Shown: positions 11,253-21,641, counted from the first letter of the stretch. The stretch: 64,000 nucleotides of DNA from Paraburkholderia sp. (GCF_004298475.1 NZ_SCRP01000016.1:45742-109741), one strand, 5' to 3'. Program-made: numbers and translations. The notes: generated by a model not told the origin, from the letters alone.

Positions 11253-12025
11253 CCGGCGCAATCAGCCTGCTCGGGCGCACGGTGATCGAGACGATCACAC
11301 GCGCGGGGCATGCGGCACGATTCTTCGTGCGCCTCGTGCTGGAATTTTTCCCGCTTCTGCGCCGCCCGCGCCTTGTCACGAAGCAGATCCACTTCGTCGG
11401 TAATTATTCGCTGTTGATCATTGCCGTCTCGGGGCTCTTCGTCGGTTTCGTGCTCGGCCTGCAGGGCTACTACACGCTGAACCGCTACGGGTCCGAGCAG
11501 GCGCTCGGCCTGCTCGTCGCGCTGTCGCTCGTGCGCGAACTCGGGCCGGTCGTCACGGCGCTCCTGTTCGCGGGGCGCGCGGGCACGTCGCTCACCGCCG
11601 AAATCGGCCTCATGAAGGCCGGCGAGCAGCTCACCGCCATGGAGATGATGGCCGTCGATCCGGTGCGCGTCGTGATCGCCCCGCGCATGTGGGCCGGCGT
11701 GGTCGCCATGCCGATCCTCGCAGCGATCTTCAGCGCGGTCGGCATCCTCGGCGGCTATGTGGTTGGCGTGGTGCTGATCGGCGTCGATGCAGGCGCGTTC
11801 TGGTCGCAGATGCAAGGCGGCGTGGACGTCTGGGCCGATGTGGGCAATGGCGTGGTCAAGAGCATCGTGTTCGGCTTCGCCGTGACGTTCACCGCGCTCT
11901 ACCAGGGCTACGAGGCGAAGCCGACGCCCGAAGGCGTCTCGCGTGCGACCACGAAGACGGTCGTGTACGCGTCGCTCGCGGTGCTCGGCCTCGACTTCCT
12001 GCTCACTGCCCTGATGTTTAGCTAG
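11249..12025 (+). CDS. mlaE: Phospholipid ABC transporter permease MlaE
   Basis: 258 residues, MlaE/Ttg2B family. An amphipathic N terminus precedes about five membrane segments, with the family core VRELGPVVTALLFAGRAGTSLTAEIG and the conserved EQLTAMEMMAVDPVR. It forms the inner-membrane channel with MlaF and MlaD. Start codon overlaps the mlaF stop. Confidence 0.96.
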   Translation: MTGAISLLGRTVIETITRAGHAARFFVRLVLEFFPLLRRPRLVTKQIHFVGNYSLLIIAVSGLFVGFVLGLQGYYTLNRYGSEQALGLLVALSLVRELGPVVTALLFAGRAGTSLTAEIGLMKAGEQLTAMEMMAVDPVRVVIAPRMWAGVVAMPILAAIFSAVGILGGYVVGVVLIGVDAGAFWSQMQGGVDVWADVGNGVVKSIVFGFAVTFTALYQGYEAKPTPEGVSRATTKTVVYASLAVLGLDFLLTALMFS

Positions 12026-12070
12026 GCCGGGCCGCAGGTCCGCTCGCCGCCGCAATGGATTCTGATTGGG

Positions 12071-12622
12071 ATGACGATGAAAAAGAATGCTCTCGATTTC
12101 TGGGTCGGGCTGTTCGTGGTGCTGGGCTTCGTCGCGCTGCTGTTTCTCGCGCTGAAGGCCGGCAACATGAGCTCGCTGTCGTTCCAGTCGACTTACCCGG
12201 TAAAGCTCAAGTTCGACAACATCGGCAGCCTCAAGCCGCGCGCGCCGGTGCGCAGCGCGGGCGTGACGGTGGGCCGCGTCGCGTCGATCGGCTTCGACGC
12301 GAACACCTACCAGGCGCTGGTGACGATCAACATCGACCAGCAGTACCAGTTTCCGAAGGACACGTCCGCGAAGATCCTGACCGCCGGGTTGCTCGGCGAA
12401 CAGTACATCGGCCTCGAGCCGGGCGGCGATTCCGAAATGCTCAAGGCGGGCGACACCATCGCGATGACGCAGTCCGCGATCGTGCTCGAAAATCTCATCG
12501 GCCAGTTCCTGTACAGCAAGGCGGCCGATTCGGGGGCAAACAAGCCGGCGGGCGGCGCAGGTGCTGCACCGGCACCGGCTTCGGCTCCCGCGGCAGCAGG
12601 CTCGGACACGGCTGGCAAGTAA
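12071..12622 (+). CDS. mlaD: Phospholipid ABC transporter substrate-binding protein MlaD (MCE domain)
   Basis: 183 residues: one N-terminal membrane anchor (LDFWVGLFVVLGFVALLFLAL), then an MCE domain (VKLKFDNIGSLKPRAPVRSAG, LLGEQYIGLEPGG). A Gly/Ala/Pro-rich C-terminal tail follows. MlaD forms the hexameric periplasmic ring of the complex. The annotated ATG may be replaced by the next one (12077, MKKNAL). Third gene of the mla operon. Confidence 0.94.
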   Translation: MTMKKNALDFWVGLFVVLGFVALLFLALKAGNMSSLSFQSTYPVKLKFDNIGSLKPRAPVRSAGVTVGRVASIGFDANTYQALVTINIDQQYQFPKDTSAKILTAGLLGEQYIGLEPGGDSEMLKAGDTIAMTQSAIVLENLIGQFLYSKAADSGANKPAGGAGAAPAPASAPAAAGSDTAGK

Positions 12623-12632
12623 GGGGGTAAAA

Positions 12633-13568
12633 ATGACCACGATGCGCATGCGCGCCGCGGCAATAGGGGTTGCGGCAATGACGATGGCGGGTTGCGCGAC
12701 AGTGCAGACGCCGTCGAAGGACGATCCGTGGGAAGGCTTCAACCGCACGGTCTTCACATTCAACGACAAGGTCGACCAATACGCGCTCAAGCCGGCCGCG
12801 AAGGGCTACGTGAAGGTGACGCCGCAGCCGGTGCGCACCAGCGTCACGAGCTTCTTCTCGAATATCGGCGACGTCTACAACGCGGCGAACAACCTGCTGC
12901 AGCTGAAGATCGCCGACGGCGTCTCGGACATCATGCGGGTCGTGATCAACACGGTCTTCGGCGTCGGCGGCCTGTTCGACGTGGCGACGCTCGCGAAGCT
13001 GCCCAAGCACAACCAGGATCTGGGTCTCACGCTCGGCCACTATGGCGTGCCGGCCGGTCCGTACCTCGTGCTGCCGCTGCTCGGGCCGAGCACGGTGCGC
13101 GACGGCATCGGCTCAGCGGGCAACTATTTCATCAACCCGCTCAGCTACGTCGATCCCGCAGCGCTCAGCTGGGGGCTGTACGGTCTGAACGTCGTCAGCA
13201 CGCGGGCGAATCTGCTCGGCGCGAGCGAGCTGCTCGAAGGCGCCGCGATCGACAAGTATTCGTTCGTGCGCAATACCTACCTGCAGCGTCGCCAATATCT
13301 GCTGTCGGACGGCAAGGCGGGCGCATCGTCGTCGAATCTGCCGGACTACGGCGAAGCACCGCCGCCGAACTACGACCAGGGCGATCAGGGTGCGGCGGCT
13401 CCGGCTGGCGCCTCGGCGCCCGCGGTTCCCGCCGGCGGTCAGGCGCCGGGTGGAGCGCCGGGCGCCGCGGCTCCGGAAGGCGCCTCGGGCCCCGGCTCGA
13501 CGACGGTTCCGGCCGATCAGATGATTCCGCCCGCGCGCTTCGGCTACCCGGCATTGCGCTTGCGCTGA
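12633..13568 (+). CDS. mlaA: Outer-membrane lipoprotein MlaA (VacJ)
   Basis: 311 residues with a lipoprotein signal (TMAGC, Cys ~22), then the VacJ domain: DPWEGFNRTVFTFND, the N-Y-F-I-N-P block and GLYGLNVVSTRANLL. It withdraws mislocalised phospholipids from the outer leaflet and hands them to MlaC. The C-terminal ~70 residues are an Ala/Gly/Pro-rich extension, longer than in E. coli. It lies inside the mla operon between mlaD and mlaC, whereas E. coli has it elsewhere. Confidence 0.95.
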   Translation: MTTMRMRAAAIGVAAMTMAGCATVQTPSKDDPWEGFNRTVFTFNDKVDQYALKPAAKGYVKVTPQPVRTSVTSFFSNIGDVYNAANNLLQLKIADGVSDIMRVVINTVFGVGGLFDVATLAKLPKHNQDLGLTLGHYGVPAGPYLVLPLLGPSTVRDGIGSAGNYFINPLSYVDPAALSWGLYGLNVVSTRANLLGASELLEGAAIDKYSFVRNTYLQRRQYLLSDGKAGASSSNLPDYGEAPPPNYDQGDQGAAAPAGASAPAVPAGGQAPGGAPGAAAPEGASGPGSTTVPADQMIPPARFGYPALRLR

Positions 13569-13730
13569 TGTATTGCCATGTATTGGCACACCGGCTGTGC
13601 GGCGTTGTCTGACGTAACAGCCGGAAACGCTTGTCGCACAATCGTCGCAGTTTAAGGCTGGAGCGCGCTTGAACTCGCGTGATATCGTTGGCTCCACCGG
13701 GGGCTTCCTCCCCAACTTGCAGGATTCGAT

Positions 13731-14366
13731 ATGAAAAAATTCTTTCTGTTTGCGCTTTTTGCAGCATTTTTTGCGACGGCCGGCGCGGCGTCGGCATCGG
13801 CCCAGGCGGTGGACACCAGCAATCCGGACGCGATGGTCAAGACCATCACGCAGCAGGTGATGGACCAGATCCGCGGCGACAAGTCGATCCAGTCGGGCGA
13901 CATCACGAAGATCACGCAGCTTGTCGACCAGAAGATCCTGCCGTACATGGACTTCCGCCGCACGACGCAGCTCGCGATGGGCCGTAACTGGCGCACCGCG
14001 ACGCCCGAGCAGCAGGCTCAGGTCATCGACCAGTTCAAGATGCTGCTGATTCGCACGTACTCGGGCGCGCTCGCTCAGGTGCGCGACCAGCAGATCCAGT
14101 ACAAGCCGTTCCGCGCGAATCCGGACGATACCGATGTGGTCGTGCGTTCGACCGTGCTGAACAACGGCCAGACGATCGAGCTTGACTACCGCCTCTACAA
14201 GACGCCGCAGGGCTGGCGCGTGTACGACATCAACGTGCTCGGCGCATGGCTGATCCAGGCTTACCAGCAGCAGTTCCAGGAAAAGATCCAGCAGGGCGGC
14301 GTGGACGGACTGATCCAGTTCCTCACGCAGCGCAACCAGCAGCTCGCCGCAGGCAAGAACTCGTGA
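13731..14366 (+). CDS. mlaC: Periplasmic phospholipid carrier MlaC
   Basis: 211 residues with a clear signal peptide (MKKFFLFALFAAFFATAGAASASAQA). The Tol-Tol/MlaC fold follows: LPYMDFRRTTQLAMGRNWRTATPEQ, TYSGALAQ and the DYRLYKTPQGWRVYDINVLGAWL block. It shuttles lipids between MlaA and the MlaFEDB complex. The stop overlaps the GTG start of the STAS gene. Confidence 0.95.
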   Translation: MKKFFLFALFAAFFATAGAASASAQAVDTSNPDAMVKTITQQVMDQIRGDKSIQSGDITKITQLVDQKILPYMDFRRTTQLAMGRNWRTATPEQQAQVIDQFKMLLIRTYSGALAQVRDQQIQYKPFRANPDDTDVVVRSTVLNNGQTIELDYRLYKTPQGWRVYDINVLGAWLIQAYQQQFQEKIQQGGVDGLIQFLTQRNQQLAAGKNS

Positions 14367-14635
14367 GCGCAAGTTTCGACGCGGGCGTCAATCTGACTCA
14401 CGCGAGCGCCAACAGCGTGCTTTCGGCGGGCCTCGCGCGGATCGCGGCGGGCGCGACCGCCGTCGATTGCGCGCAACTCTCGCAGTTCGATTCGTCGGCG
14501 CTTGCCGTGCTGATCGCCTGGCAGCGCGCCGCGCGGGCGCGCGGCGCCGCGCTCGACGTCCTCAACCTCCCGCCCAAGCTCGCGAGCCTCGCGCAAGCTT
14601 ACGGCGTCGATCCGCTCCTGAACGAGCGGCACTGA
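14363..14635 (+). CDS. mlaB: STAS-domain protein MlaB
   Basis: 90 residues starting at GTG within GTGA, overlapping the mlaC stop. The STAS fold has the motif AVDCAQLSQFDSSALAVLIAWQRAARARG, including the conserved D-S-S/A-A-L region. MlaB binds MlaF and is needed for complex stability and activity. Last gene of the mla run, followed by a hairpin. Confidence 0.92.
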   Translation: MSASFDAGVNLTHASANSVLSAGLARIAAGATAVDCAQLSQFDSSALAVLIAWQRAARARGAALDVLNLPPKLASLAQAYGVDPLLNERH

Positions 14636-14651
14636 CGCACGCGTGACGCGC

Positions 14652-14690
14652 GCGGCGGACCGCCGGCCACGGCAACACAGGGTCCGCCGC
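14652..14690 (+). terminator. Hairpin after mlaB
   Basis: GCGGCGGACC (14652-14661) pairs with GGTCCGCCGC (14681-14690). The trailing bases CGCTTTGCCTTTC are only moderately T-rich. Likely end of the mla transcript. Confidence 0.55.
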
Positions 14691-14758
14691 CGCTTTGCCT
14701 TTCGGGCCAGCCGGGCTGTCCGACTTTCGCCCCGGCCTTTCACCCCCGCCTTTTGCCC

Positions 14759-14764
14759 TATAAT
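14759..14764 (+). promoter_or_regulatory. Consensus -10 box before the YadG-like ABC gene
   Basis: TATAAT after CCC, ~150 bp upstream of the ABC gene start at 14913. No clear -35 at 16-18 bp, so it is a candidate promoter only. Confidence 0.4.
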
Positions 14765-14912
14765 CAAACGTTTTTTGGGATTTGCCGCCGGGCGTTCGAC
14801 GCTGCGGACGGCAACGCGATCACAACACAGGCTGTCCCCGAATTCCGGATTTTCCCCGCAGCATTGATGTACTTTTCGGCCGCACCGGCATGAGACGGGC
14901 GGCGCTCAAGTC

Positions 14913-15839
14913 ATGCCAGCCATCGATTTTCGTAACGTCAAGAAGAGCTACAAGGCGCTTCAGGCGCTCAAAGGCGTCACTTTCACGGTCGAAGAAGGCG
15001 AGTTCTTCGGGCTGCTCGGCCCGAACGGCGCGGGCAAGACGACGCTCATCAGCATTCTTGCGGGACTCGCGCGCGCCGACGAAGGCTCGATCGACGTGCG
15101 CGGCCACGACGTGGTCCACGATTACCGCAACGCGCGCCGCAATCTCGGCGTCGTGCCGCAGGAACTCGTGTTCGATCCCTTCTTCACGGTTCGCGAGACG
15201 CTGCGCATCCAGTCCGGCTACTTCGGCTTGCGCAATAACGACGCGTGGATCGACGAGATCATGGCGAACCTCGATCTCACCGAAAAGGCGGACGTCAACA
15301 TGCGTGCGCTCTCGGGCGGCATGAAGCGCCGCGTGCTGGTTGCGCAGGCGCTCGTGCACCGTCCGCCCGTGATCGTGCTCGACGAGCCGACTGCCGGCGT
15401 GGACGTCGAGCTGCGCCAGACGCTCTGGAAATTCATCTCGCGCCTGAACCGCGAGGGCCACACGATCGTGCTGACCACGCACTACCTGGAAGAAGCGCAG
15501 GCACTGTGCGACCGCATTGCGATGCTGCGTCGCGGCGAGGTGGTCGCGCTCGAGCGCACCTGCACGCTGTTGCGGCGCTTCGCGGGCATGCAGCTGTTCG
15601 TGCGTTTTTCCGCGGGCGTGCTGCCTGCCGAGCTGCGCGCGCTCGAAGTCGATCCGTCGAACGTCAACGCGCGCGAGCATCTGCTGCGTCTTGCGGGCTA
15701 CGAAGACGTCGAGCGGATTCTCGCGCTGTGCCGCGAGAACGGCTGCACGCTCGATGAAATCGAAGTGCGCAAGGCCGATCTGGAGGATGTTTTCGTGCAG
15801 ATGATGAGCGCGCCGGAAGCCATCGAGGGGCTCGCATGA
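14913..15839 (+). CDS. ABC-2 type transporter ATP-binding protein (YadG-like)
   Basis: 308 residues. Walker A LLGPNGAGKTT, signature LSGGMKRRVLVAQALVH, Walker B VIVLDEPTAGVD and the H-loop TTHYLEEAQ. The C-terminal ~90 residues are the helical extension typical of ABC-2/CcmA-type ATPases. The permease gene follows with an ATGA overlap. The substrate is unknown; E. coli yadGH is also uncharacterised. Confidence 0.9.
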   Translation: MPAIDFRNVKKSYKALQALKGVTFTVEEGEFFGLLGPNGAGKTTLISILAGLARADEGSIDVRGHDVVHDYRNARRNLGVVPQELVFDPFFTVRETLRIQSGYFGLRNNDAWIDEIMANLDLTEKADVNMRALSGGMKRRVLVAQALVHRPPVIVLDEPTAGVDVELRQTLWKFISRLNREGHTIVLTTHYLEEAQALCDRIAMLRRGEVVALERTCTLLRRFAGMQLFVRFSAGVLPAELRALEVDPSNVNAREHLLRLAGYEDVERILALCRENGCTLDEIEVRKADLEDVFVQMMSAPEAIEGLA

Positions 15840-16600
15840 GCGGTTATAGCGGTTTCGGCACGCTCTTCTACAAGGAAGTGCTGCGTTTCTGGAAGGTCGC
15901 CTTCCAGACCGTGCTCGCGCCGGTCGTCACAGCGCTCCTCTATCTGACGATCTTCGGGCACGCGCTCTCCGGCCGTGTCGAGGTTTATCCCGGCGTCACG
16001 TACACGAGCTTCCTGATTCCCGGCCTCGTGATGATGAGCGTGCTGCAGAACGCGTTTGCGAACAGTTCGTCGTCCCTGATCCAGTCGAAGATCACCGGCA
16101 ACCTCGTGTTCGTTCTGCTGCCGCCGCTGGCCGCCCCGGAGATTTTCGCGGCTTACGTGCTGGCCTCGATCCTGCGCGGGCTCGCGGTCGGCGCGGGCGT
16201 ATTCATCGTGACGATCTGGTTCGTGCCGCTCGGCTTCGCGGCACCGCTCTTCATCATCGTGTTCGCGGTGCTCGGCTCGGCCATTCTCGGCACGCTCGGC
16301 CTGATCGCGGGCATCTGGGCCGAAAAATTCGATCAGCTCGCCTCGTTCCAGAATTTTTTGATCATGCCGCTCACGTTCCTTTCGGGCGTGTTCTACTCGA
16401 CGCATTCGCTGCCGCCCGTGTGGCGCGAAGTGTCGCGGCTCAACCCGTTTTTCTACATGATCGACGGCTTTCGCTACGGTTTCTTCGGCTTGTCCGATAT
16501 CAACCCGTTCGTGAGCCTTACGATTGTTTTCGTCTTTTTCGTGGCGCTGGCCGCGCTCGCGATGCGCATGCTCGCGACCGGCTACAAGCTGCGCCACTGA
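15836..16600 (+). CDS. ABC-2 type transporter permease (YadH-like)
   Basis: 254 residues with six predicted membrane helices and the ABC-2 membrane signature LIMPLTFLSGVFYSTHSLPPVW followed by NPFFYMIDGFRYGF. It overlaps its ATPase partner by 4 bp. It exports an unknown substrate, probably a lipid or glycan by family analogy. Confidence 0.9.
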   Translation: MSGYSGFGTLFYKEVLRFWKVAFQTVLAPVVTALLYLTIFGHALSGRVEVYPGVTYTSFLIPGLVMMSVLQNAFANSSSSLIQSKITGNLVFVLLPPLAAPEIFAAYVLASILRGLAVGAGVFIVTIWFVPLGFAAPLFIIVFAVLGSAILGTLGLIAGIWAEKFDQLASFQNFLIMPLTFLSGVFYSTHSLPPVWREVSRLNPFFYMIDGFRYGFFGLSDINPFVSLTIVFVFFVALAALAMRMLATGYKLRH

Positions 16601-16626
16601 ACCACTTCGCACAGGAGCCTCTTTCC

Positions 16627-16866
16627 ATGTCGCCGACTCCAGATCAGATCCAGCAATACATCGCCGCAGGCCTTCCGTGCGAGCACCTCGAAGTGAAGGG
16701 CGACGGCCAGCACTTCTACGCGACCATCGTCTCGGCCGCCTTCGAAGGCAAGCGCCCGATCCAGCGCCATCAGCTCGTCTACGCAGCGCTCGGCGAGCGC
16801 ATGCGCGCGGAAGTGCACGCGCTCAGCATGAAAACGCTCACGCCCGCCGAATGGCAGAACGGTTAA
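16627..16866 (+). CDS. BolA family protein (IbaG-like)
   Basis: 79 residues. The BolA fold is evident: CEHLEVKGDGQHFYATIVS, FEGKRPIQRHQLVYAALGERM and VHALSMKTLTPAEW. Small BolA proteins next to murA are IbaG-type and bind monothiol glutaredoxin with a 2Fe-2S cluster. The location between an ABC pair and murA matches the yrbA/ibaG-murA pairing in E. coli. Confidence 0.92.
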   Translation: MSPTPDQIQQYIAAGLPCEHLEVKGDGQHFYATIVSAAFEGKRPIQRHQLVYAALGERMRAEVHALSMKTLTPAEWQNG

Positions 16867-16986
16867 TCTGGAACATCAGTGCGAATCACCCAGGATACCC
16901 AGGATAAGGACGGCGCCGCCAGTGGCGCCGTTCACACGAAAGATGCGCCGCCGCGGGCTGGCCGCACCGATCAGGAAACCTCAGGC

Positions 16987-18249
16987 ATGGACAAACTCGT
17001 CATCGTCGGCGGGCAGAAGCTCGCGGGGGAAGTGGCCGTTTCGGGTGCGAAGAATGCCGCGCTGCCGATTCTCTGCGCGGGTCTCCTGAGCGCGGAGCCG
17101 GTCCATCTCGACAACGTCCCCGATCTGCAGGACGTGCGCACGACGCTCAGGCTGCTCGGCCAGATGGGCGTGCGCACCGAGCAGTCGGGCAATCGCGTGC
17201 AGCTCGATGCCGCGAACGTGACGAACCTCGTCGCGCCGTACGAGCTCGTGAAGACCATGCGTGCGTCGATCCTCGTGCTCGGGCCGCTCGTCGCGCGCTT
17301 CGGCGAGGCGAAAGTGTCGCTGCCGGGCGGCTGCGCAATCGGCGCGCGCCCGGTCGACCAGCACATCAAGGGCCTGCAGGCGATGGGCGCCGAGATCAAC
17401 ATCGAGCACGGCTTCATCGAGGTGCGCGCGAAGCGCCTGAAGGGCGCGCGCATCGTCACCGACATGATCACGGTCACCGGCACGGAGAACCTGCTGATGG
17501 CCGCGGTGCTCGCCGATGGCGAGACGGTGATCGAAAACGCCGCGCGCGAGCCCGAAGTGGGCGACCTCGCGCATCTGCTCGTCGCGATGGGCGCGAAGAT
17601 CGACGGCATCGGCACGGACCGTCTTGTGATCCAGGGCGTCGAGAAGCTGCACGGCGCGAAACACACGGTCATTCCCGACCGCATCGAGGCCGGCACGTTC
17701 CTGTGCGCCGTCGCGGCGGCGGGCGGCGACGTCACGCTGCGCCACGTGCGCGCACGCATCCTTGACGCCGTCACCGACAAGCTGCGCGAAGCGGGCGCGA
17801 CGATCGAAGAGGGCGACGACTGGATGCGCGTGCGCATGAACGCGCGCGCGCGCGCCGTGAACGTGCGCACTTCCGAATATCCGGCATTCCCGACCGACAT
17901 GCAGGCGCAGTTCATGGCGCTCAATGCGTTCGCGGACGGCACCTCGCAGGTCGTCGAAACGATCTTCGAGAACCGCTTCATGCACGTGCAGGAGCTGAAC
18001 CGGCTCGGCGCGCGCATCACGATCGACGGCAACACCGCGCTCGTGACGGGCGTCGAGAAGCTGTCGGGCGCGAAGGTCATGGCGACCGATCTGCGCGCGT
18101 CGGCGAGTCTCGTGATCGCGGGGCTGTGCGCCGAGGGCGAGACGCTGATCGACCGCATCTATCACCTCGATCGCGGCTACGACCGCATGGAGGCGAAGCT
18201 CAACGCAATCGGCGCGAACGTGAAGCGCATCAAGGGGAACGCAGCATGA
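16987..18249 (+). CDS. murA: UDP-N-acetylglucosamine 1-carboxyvinyltransferase
   Basis: 420 residues. MurA transfers enolpyruvate to UDP-GlcNAc, the first committed step of peptidoglycan synthesis. The catalytic cysteine lies in [14 protein letters not shown]; the N-terminal [20 protein letters not shown] and the [12 protein letters not shown] terminus are canonical. The start MDKLVIV is supported by AGGAAA ~8 nt upstream; the frame is open to 16879. The stop overlaps the hisG start (ATGA). Confidence 0.97.
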   Translation: MDKLVIVGGQKLAGEVAVSGAKNAALPILCAGLLSAEPVHLDNVPDLQDVRTTLRLLGQMGVRTEQSGNRVQLDAANVTNLVAPYELVKTMRASILVLGPLVARFGEAKVSLPGGCAIGARPVDQHIKGLQAMGAEINIEHGFIEVRAKRLKGARIVTDMITVTGTENLLMAAVLADGETVIENAAREPEVGDLAHLLVAMGAKIDGIGTDRLVIQGVEKLHGAKHTVIPDRIEAGTFLCAVAAAGGDVTLRHVRARILDAVTDKLREAGATIEEGDDWMRVRMNARARAVNVRTSEYPAFPTDMQAQFMALNAFADGTSQVVETIFENRFMHVQELNRLGARITIDGNTALVTGVEKLSGAKVMATDLRASASLVIAGLCAEGETLIDRIYHLDRGYDRMEAKLNAIGANVKRIKGNAA

Positions 18250-18932
18250 GCACGCCTACGACGCCGGCCGCAGCCGCGCCGCTCACGCTCGCGCTCTCGA
18301 AGGGCCGCATCTTCGAAGAGACGATGCCGCTCCTCGCCGCCGCGGGCGTACACGTGGCCGAAGATCCGGAGACCTCGCGCAAGCTGATTCTGCCGACCAC
18401 CGATCCGAACCTGCGCGTCATCATCGTGCGCGCGTCCGACGTGCCCACCTACGTGGAATACGGCGCCGCCGATTTCGGCGTGGCGGGCAAGGACGTGCTG
18501 CTCGAACACGGCGGCAGCGGCCTGTACCAGCCGGTCGACCTCGACATCGCCCGTTGCCGCATGTCGGTCGCGGTGGCGGCGGGCTTCGACTACGCGAGCG
18601 CCGTGCGCCAGGGTGCGCGTCTGCGCGTCGCGACGAAGTACACGGAAACCGCGCGGCAGCACTTCGCGGCGAAGGGCGTGCACGTCGACCTCATCAAGCT
18701 GTACGGCTCGATGGAACTGGCGCCGCTCGTCGGCCTCGCCGATGCGATCGTCGACCTCGTCAGCTCGGGCAGCACGCTGCGCGCGAACAATCTGGTCGAA
18801 GTCGAGGAGATCATGCCGATCTCGTCGCGCCTCGTCGTCAACCAGGCGGCGCTCAAGCTGAAGCGCACCGCGCTGCGCCCGATCATCGACGCGTTCGAGC
18901 GCGCGTCGCACCGCGGCGAACAGGCTGCATAA
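18246..18932 (+). CDS. hisG: ATP phosphoribosyltransferase, short form
   Basis: 228 residues: the short HisG form, lacking the C-terminal regulatory domain, which in known systems needs HisZ for activity and histidine feedback. Motifs: [35 protein letters not shown] and [18 protein letters not shown]. No hisZ lies in this window, so it must be encoded elsewhere. Coupled to murA by a 4-bp overlap. Confidence 0.96.
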   Translation: MSTPTTPAAAAPLTLALSKGRIFEETMPLLAAAGVHVAEDPETSRKLILPTTDPNLRVIIVRASDVPTYVEYGAADFGVAGKDVLLEHGGSGLYQPVDLDIARCRMSVAVAAGFDYASAVRQGARLRVATKYTETARQHFAAKGVHVDLIKLYGSMELAPLVGLADAIVDLVSSGSTLRANNLVEVEEIMPISSRLVVNQAALKLKRTALRPIIDAFERASHRGEQAA

Positions 18933-19005
18933 GGCAAAAGCGCCGCCCGCGCGCGCATGCGTCACGCGCATAACCCGCGCACAACCGATACGGATGGATA
19001 TCAGC

Positions 19006-20325
19006 ATGGCAATCACGATTCGCAAACTCGATTCCAGCGCCGAAGGCTTCAAGAAGGCGCTGCACGCGGTGCTCGCGTTCGAGGCGAGCGAGGATGAAGC
19101 GATCGAGCGCGCGGTGGCGCAGATCCTCGCCGACGTGAAAGCGCGCGGCGATGCCGCCGTGCTCGAGTACACGAACCGCTTCGACCGTCTCGCTTCGGCG
19201 AGCGTCGCGGCGCTCGAGCTGCCGTTCAGCGAGCTCGAAGCGGCGCTGGAGAGCCTCGAGCCCAAGCAGCGCGCGGCGCTCGAAGCGGCGGCGGCGCGCG
19301 TGCGCGGCTACCACGAGAAGCAGCGCATCGAGTGCGGCTCGCATAGCTGGCAGTACACCGAATCCGATGGCACCGTGCTCGGCCAGAAAGTCACGCCGCT
19401 CGACCGCGTCGGGCTTTACGTGCCGGGCGGCAAGGCTGCGTATCCGTCGTCGGTGCTGATGAACGCGATTCCGGCGCGGGTTGCGGGCGTGCGCGAGATC
19501 GTCATGGTCGTGCCCACGCCGGACGGCGTGAAGAACCCGCTCGTGCTGGCTGCGGCGCTGCTCGGCGGCGTCGACCGCGTGTTCACGATCGGCGGCGCGC
19601 AGGCCGTGGCGGCGCTCGCCTACGGCACCGCCACGATCCCGGCCGTCGACAAGATCTGCGGCCCCGGCAACGCCTATGTCGCGTCGGCCAAGCGCCGCGT
19701 GTTCGGCACGGTCGGCATCGACATGATCGCGGGGCCGTCGGAAATTCTCGTGCTGTGCGACGGCACGACCGATCCGCGCTGGGTTGCGATGGATCTGTTC
19801 TCGCAGGCCGAGCACGACGAACTCGCGCAGTCGATCCTGCTGTGCCCGGACGAGGCGTTCATCAAGCGCGTGGAAGACGCAATCGACGAGCTGCTGCCCG
19901 CGATGCCGCGCGCCGACGTGATCGCCACGTCGCTCACGAACCGCGGCGCGCTCGTGAAGGTGCGCGACATGGCGGAAGCCTGTGCGATTGCGAACGAGAT
20001 CGCGCCGGAGCACCTCGAAATCTCGGCGCTGGAGCCGCAGAAGTGGGGGACCGAGATCCGCCATGCAGGCGCGATCTTCCTGGGCCGCTACACGAGCGAG
20101 AGTCTCGGCGACTACTGCGCGGGCCCGAATCACGTGCTGCCGACGTCGCGTACTGCACGTTTTTCGTCGCCGCTCGGCGTCTATGATTTCATCAAGCGTT
20201 CGAGTCTCATCGAGGTCAGCGCCGAAGGCGCCCAGACGCTCGGCGAGATCGCCGCGGAGCTGGCTTACGGCGAGGGCTTGCAGGCGCATGCGCGCAGCGC
20301 CGAATACCGCATGAAGCAGCTTTGA
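19006..20325 (+). CDS. hisD: Histidinol dehydrogenase
   Basis: ~439 residues. HisD oxidises histidinol to histidine in two NAD-dependent steps with Zn. The family signature [13 protein letters not shown] and the region [15 protein letters not shown] are present, with zinc/catalytic residues in QAEHDELAQ and EHLEI. The ATG at 18994 (MDISMAIT) is an alternative start. An 11-bp unit spanning the stop (CTTTGAACCCG) is repeated immediately downstream with one change. Confidence 0.96.
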   Translation: MAITIRKLDSSAEGFKKALHAVLAFEASEDEAIERAVAQILADVKARGDAAVLEYTNRFDRLASASVAALELPFSELEAALESLEPKQRAALEAAAARVRGYHEKQRIECGSHSWQYTESDGTVLGQKVTPLDRVGLYVPGGKAAYPSSVLMNAIPARVAGVREIVMVVPTPDGVKNPLVLAAALLGGVDRVFTIGGAQAVAALAYGTATIPAVDKICGPGNAYVASAKRRVFGTVGIDMIAGPSEILVLCDGTTDPRWVAMDLFSQAEHDELAQSILLCPDEAFIKRVEDAIDELLPAMPRADVIATSLTNRGALVKVRDMAEACAIANEIAPEHLEISALEPQKWGTEIRHAGAIFLGRYTSESLGDYCAGPNHVLPTSRTARFSSPLGVYDFIKRSSLIEVSAEGAQTLGEIAAELAYGEGLQAHARSAEYRMKQL

Positions 20326-20489
20326 ACCCGCTTTGAACTCGCTGGCAAGCGCCGTGCGCCTGCCAGTTCGCCGTGCGGGACCAGGACGGACAGCCGACGT
20401 ACCACAAGCGCGAGACCTGACGACAACCAGAGCGGCCTTGAAGCCGCTCGCAAGCGCTTGCCCCGTTCGCGAGGGCGGGCCTGCCCAAT

Positions 20490-21566
20490 ATGACAACGCC
20501 ACGAGACATCATCCGTCGCGACGTACTCGCGATGACGAGCTATCCGGTCCCCGACGCCACCGGCTTCGTGAAGCTCGACGCCATGGAAAACCCGTTTTCG
20601 CTGCCCGCCGCGCTGGCCGCCCAGCTCGGCGAGCATCTGGCGCAGGTCGCGCTGAACCGCTATCCGGCGCCGCGCCCCGAGACGCTCATCGCGAAGCTCA
20701 AGGCCGCGATGCATGTGCCCGCCGAGTGCGACGTGCTGCTCGGCAACGGCTCGGACGAAATCATCAGCATGATCACGATGGCGTGCGCGAAGCCCGGTGC
20801 GAAGATGCTCGCGCCGGTGCCGGGCTTCGTGATGTATGCGATTTCGGCGAAATTCGCCCAGGCGGAATTCGTCGGCGTGCCGCTCAAGGCCGACTTCACG
20901 CTCGATACCGAAGCGATGCTCGCCGCGATTGCCGAACACCGCCCTGCGGTGATCTGGCTCGCCTACCCGAACAACCCGACCGGCACGCTCTTCGACGACG
21001 CCGCCATCGAGCGCATCGTTGCGGCCGCACAGGATGCGCAGGGCCTCGTCGTGATCGACGAGGCGTATCAGCCGTTCGCGCAGAAAAGCTGGATGCCGCG
21101 CGCGGGCGAGTTCGACAACGTGGTCGTGATGCGCACGATGTCGAAGCTCGGACTTGCCGGGATCCGTCTCGGCTATCTCGCCGGGCGGGCGACGTGGCTC
21201 AACGAATTCGACAAGGTGCGTCCGCCGTACAACGTGAACGTGCTCACGCAGGCGACGGCGAGCTTCCTGCTCGACCACATCGACGTGCTCGATGCGCAGG
21301 CCGCGCAACTGCGTGCGGAGCGCGCGGTGCTGGCCGCCCAGGTGGCGAGTCTGCCGGGCGCCGAGGTGTTCGAGAGCGCCGGCAATTTCCTGCTCGTGCG
21401 CGTGCCCGACGCTGCCGCTGTGTTCGATACGCTGCTGGGCGTGCGGGTTTTGATCAAAAACGTGAGTAAAATGCACCCATTGCTGGCGAATTGCGTCCGT
21501 TTGACTGTCGGAACGCCCGACGAAAACGCGCAGCTTCTCGCCGCACTGAAGCTCGTGCTCAAGTGA
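20490..21566 (+). CDS. hisC: Histidinol-phosphate aminotransferase
   Basis: 358 residues, class I/II PLP aminotransferase. The PLP lysine lies in [19 protein letters not shown]; other conserved parts are [19 protein letters not shown] and [10 protein letters not shown]. It transaminates imidazole acetol phosphate to histidinol phosphate. It follows hisD after ~165 bp. Confidence 0.95.
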   Translation: MTTPRDIIRRDVLAMTSYPVPDATGFVKLDAMENPFSLPAALAAQLGEHLAQVALNRYPAPRPETLIAKLKAAMHVPAECDVLLGNGSDEIISMITMACAKPGAKMLAPVPGFVMYAISAKFAQAEFVGVPLKADFTLDTEAMLAAIAEHRPAVIWLAYPNNPTGTLFDDAAIERIVAAAQDAQGLVVIDEAYQPFAQKSWMPRAGEFDNVVVMRTMSKLGLAGIRLGYLAGRATWLNEFDKVRPPYNVNVLTQATASFLLDHIDVLDAQAAQLRAERAVLAAQVASLPGAEVFESAGNFLLVRVPDAAAVFDTLLGVRVLIKNVSKMHPLLANCVRLTVGTPDENAQLLAALKLVLK

Positions 21567-21595
21567 CGGGCTCCGTTCTCTAACTCTCCTGTTAC

Positions 21596-21631
21596 CGGCT
21601 GAATGACCGGCTGACTGAGCGGCTGAATGAA
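21596..21631 (+). repeat. Three 12-bp tandem repeats before hisB
   Basis: CGGCTGAATGAC, CGGCTGACTGAG and CGGCTGAATGAA lie head to tail and run into the ribosome-binding region of hisB (AAGGAAATTGCC). Every copy contains TGA triplets. Confidence 0.8.
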
Positions 21632-21641
21632 GGAAATTGCC

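Noticed and set aside
18883-20502. Minus-strand open frame of ~540 codons antisense to hisD
   Set aside because: Shadow of the hisD codon bias.
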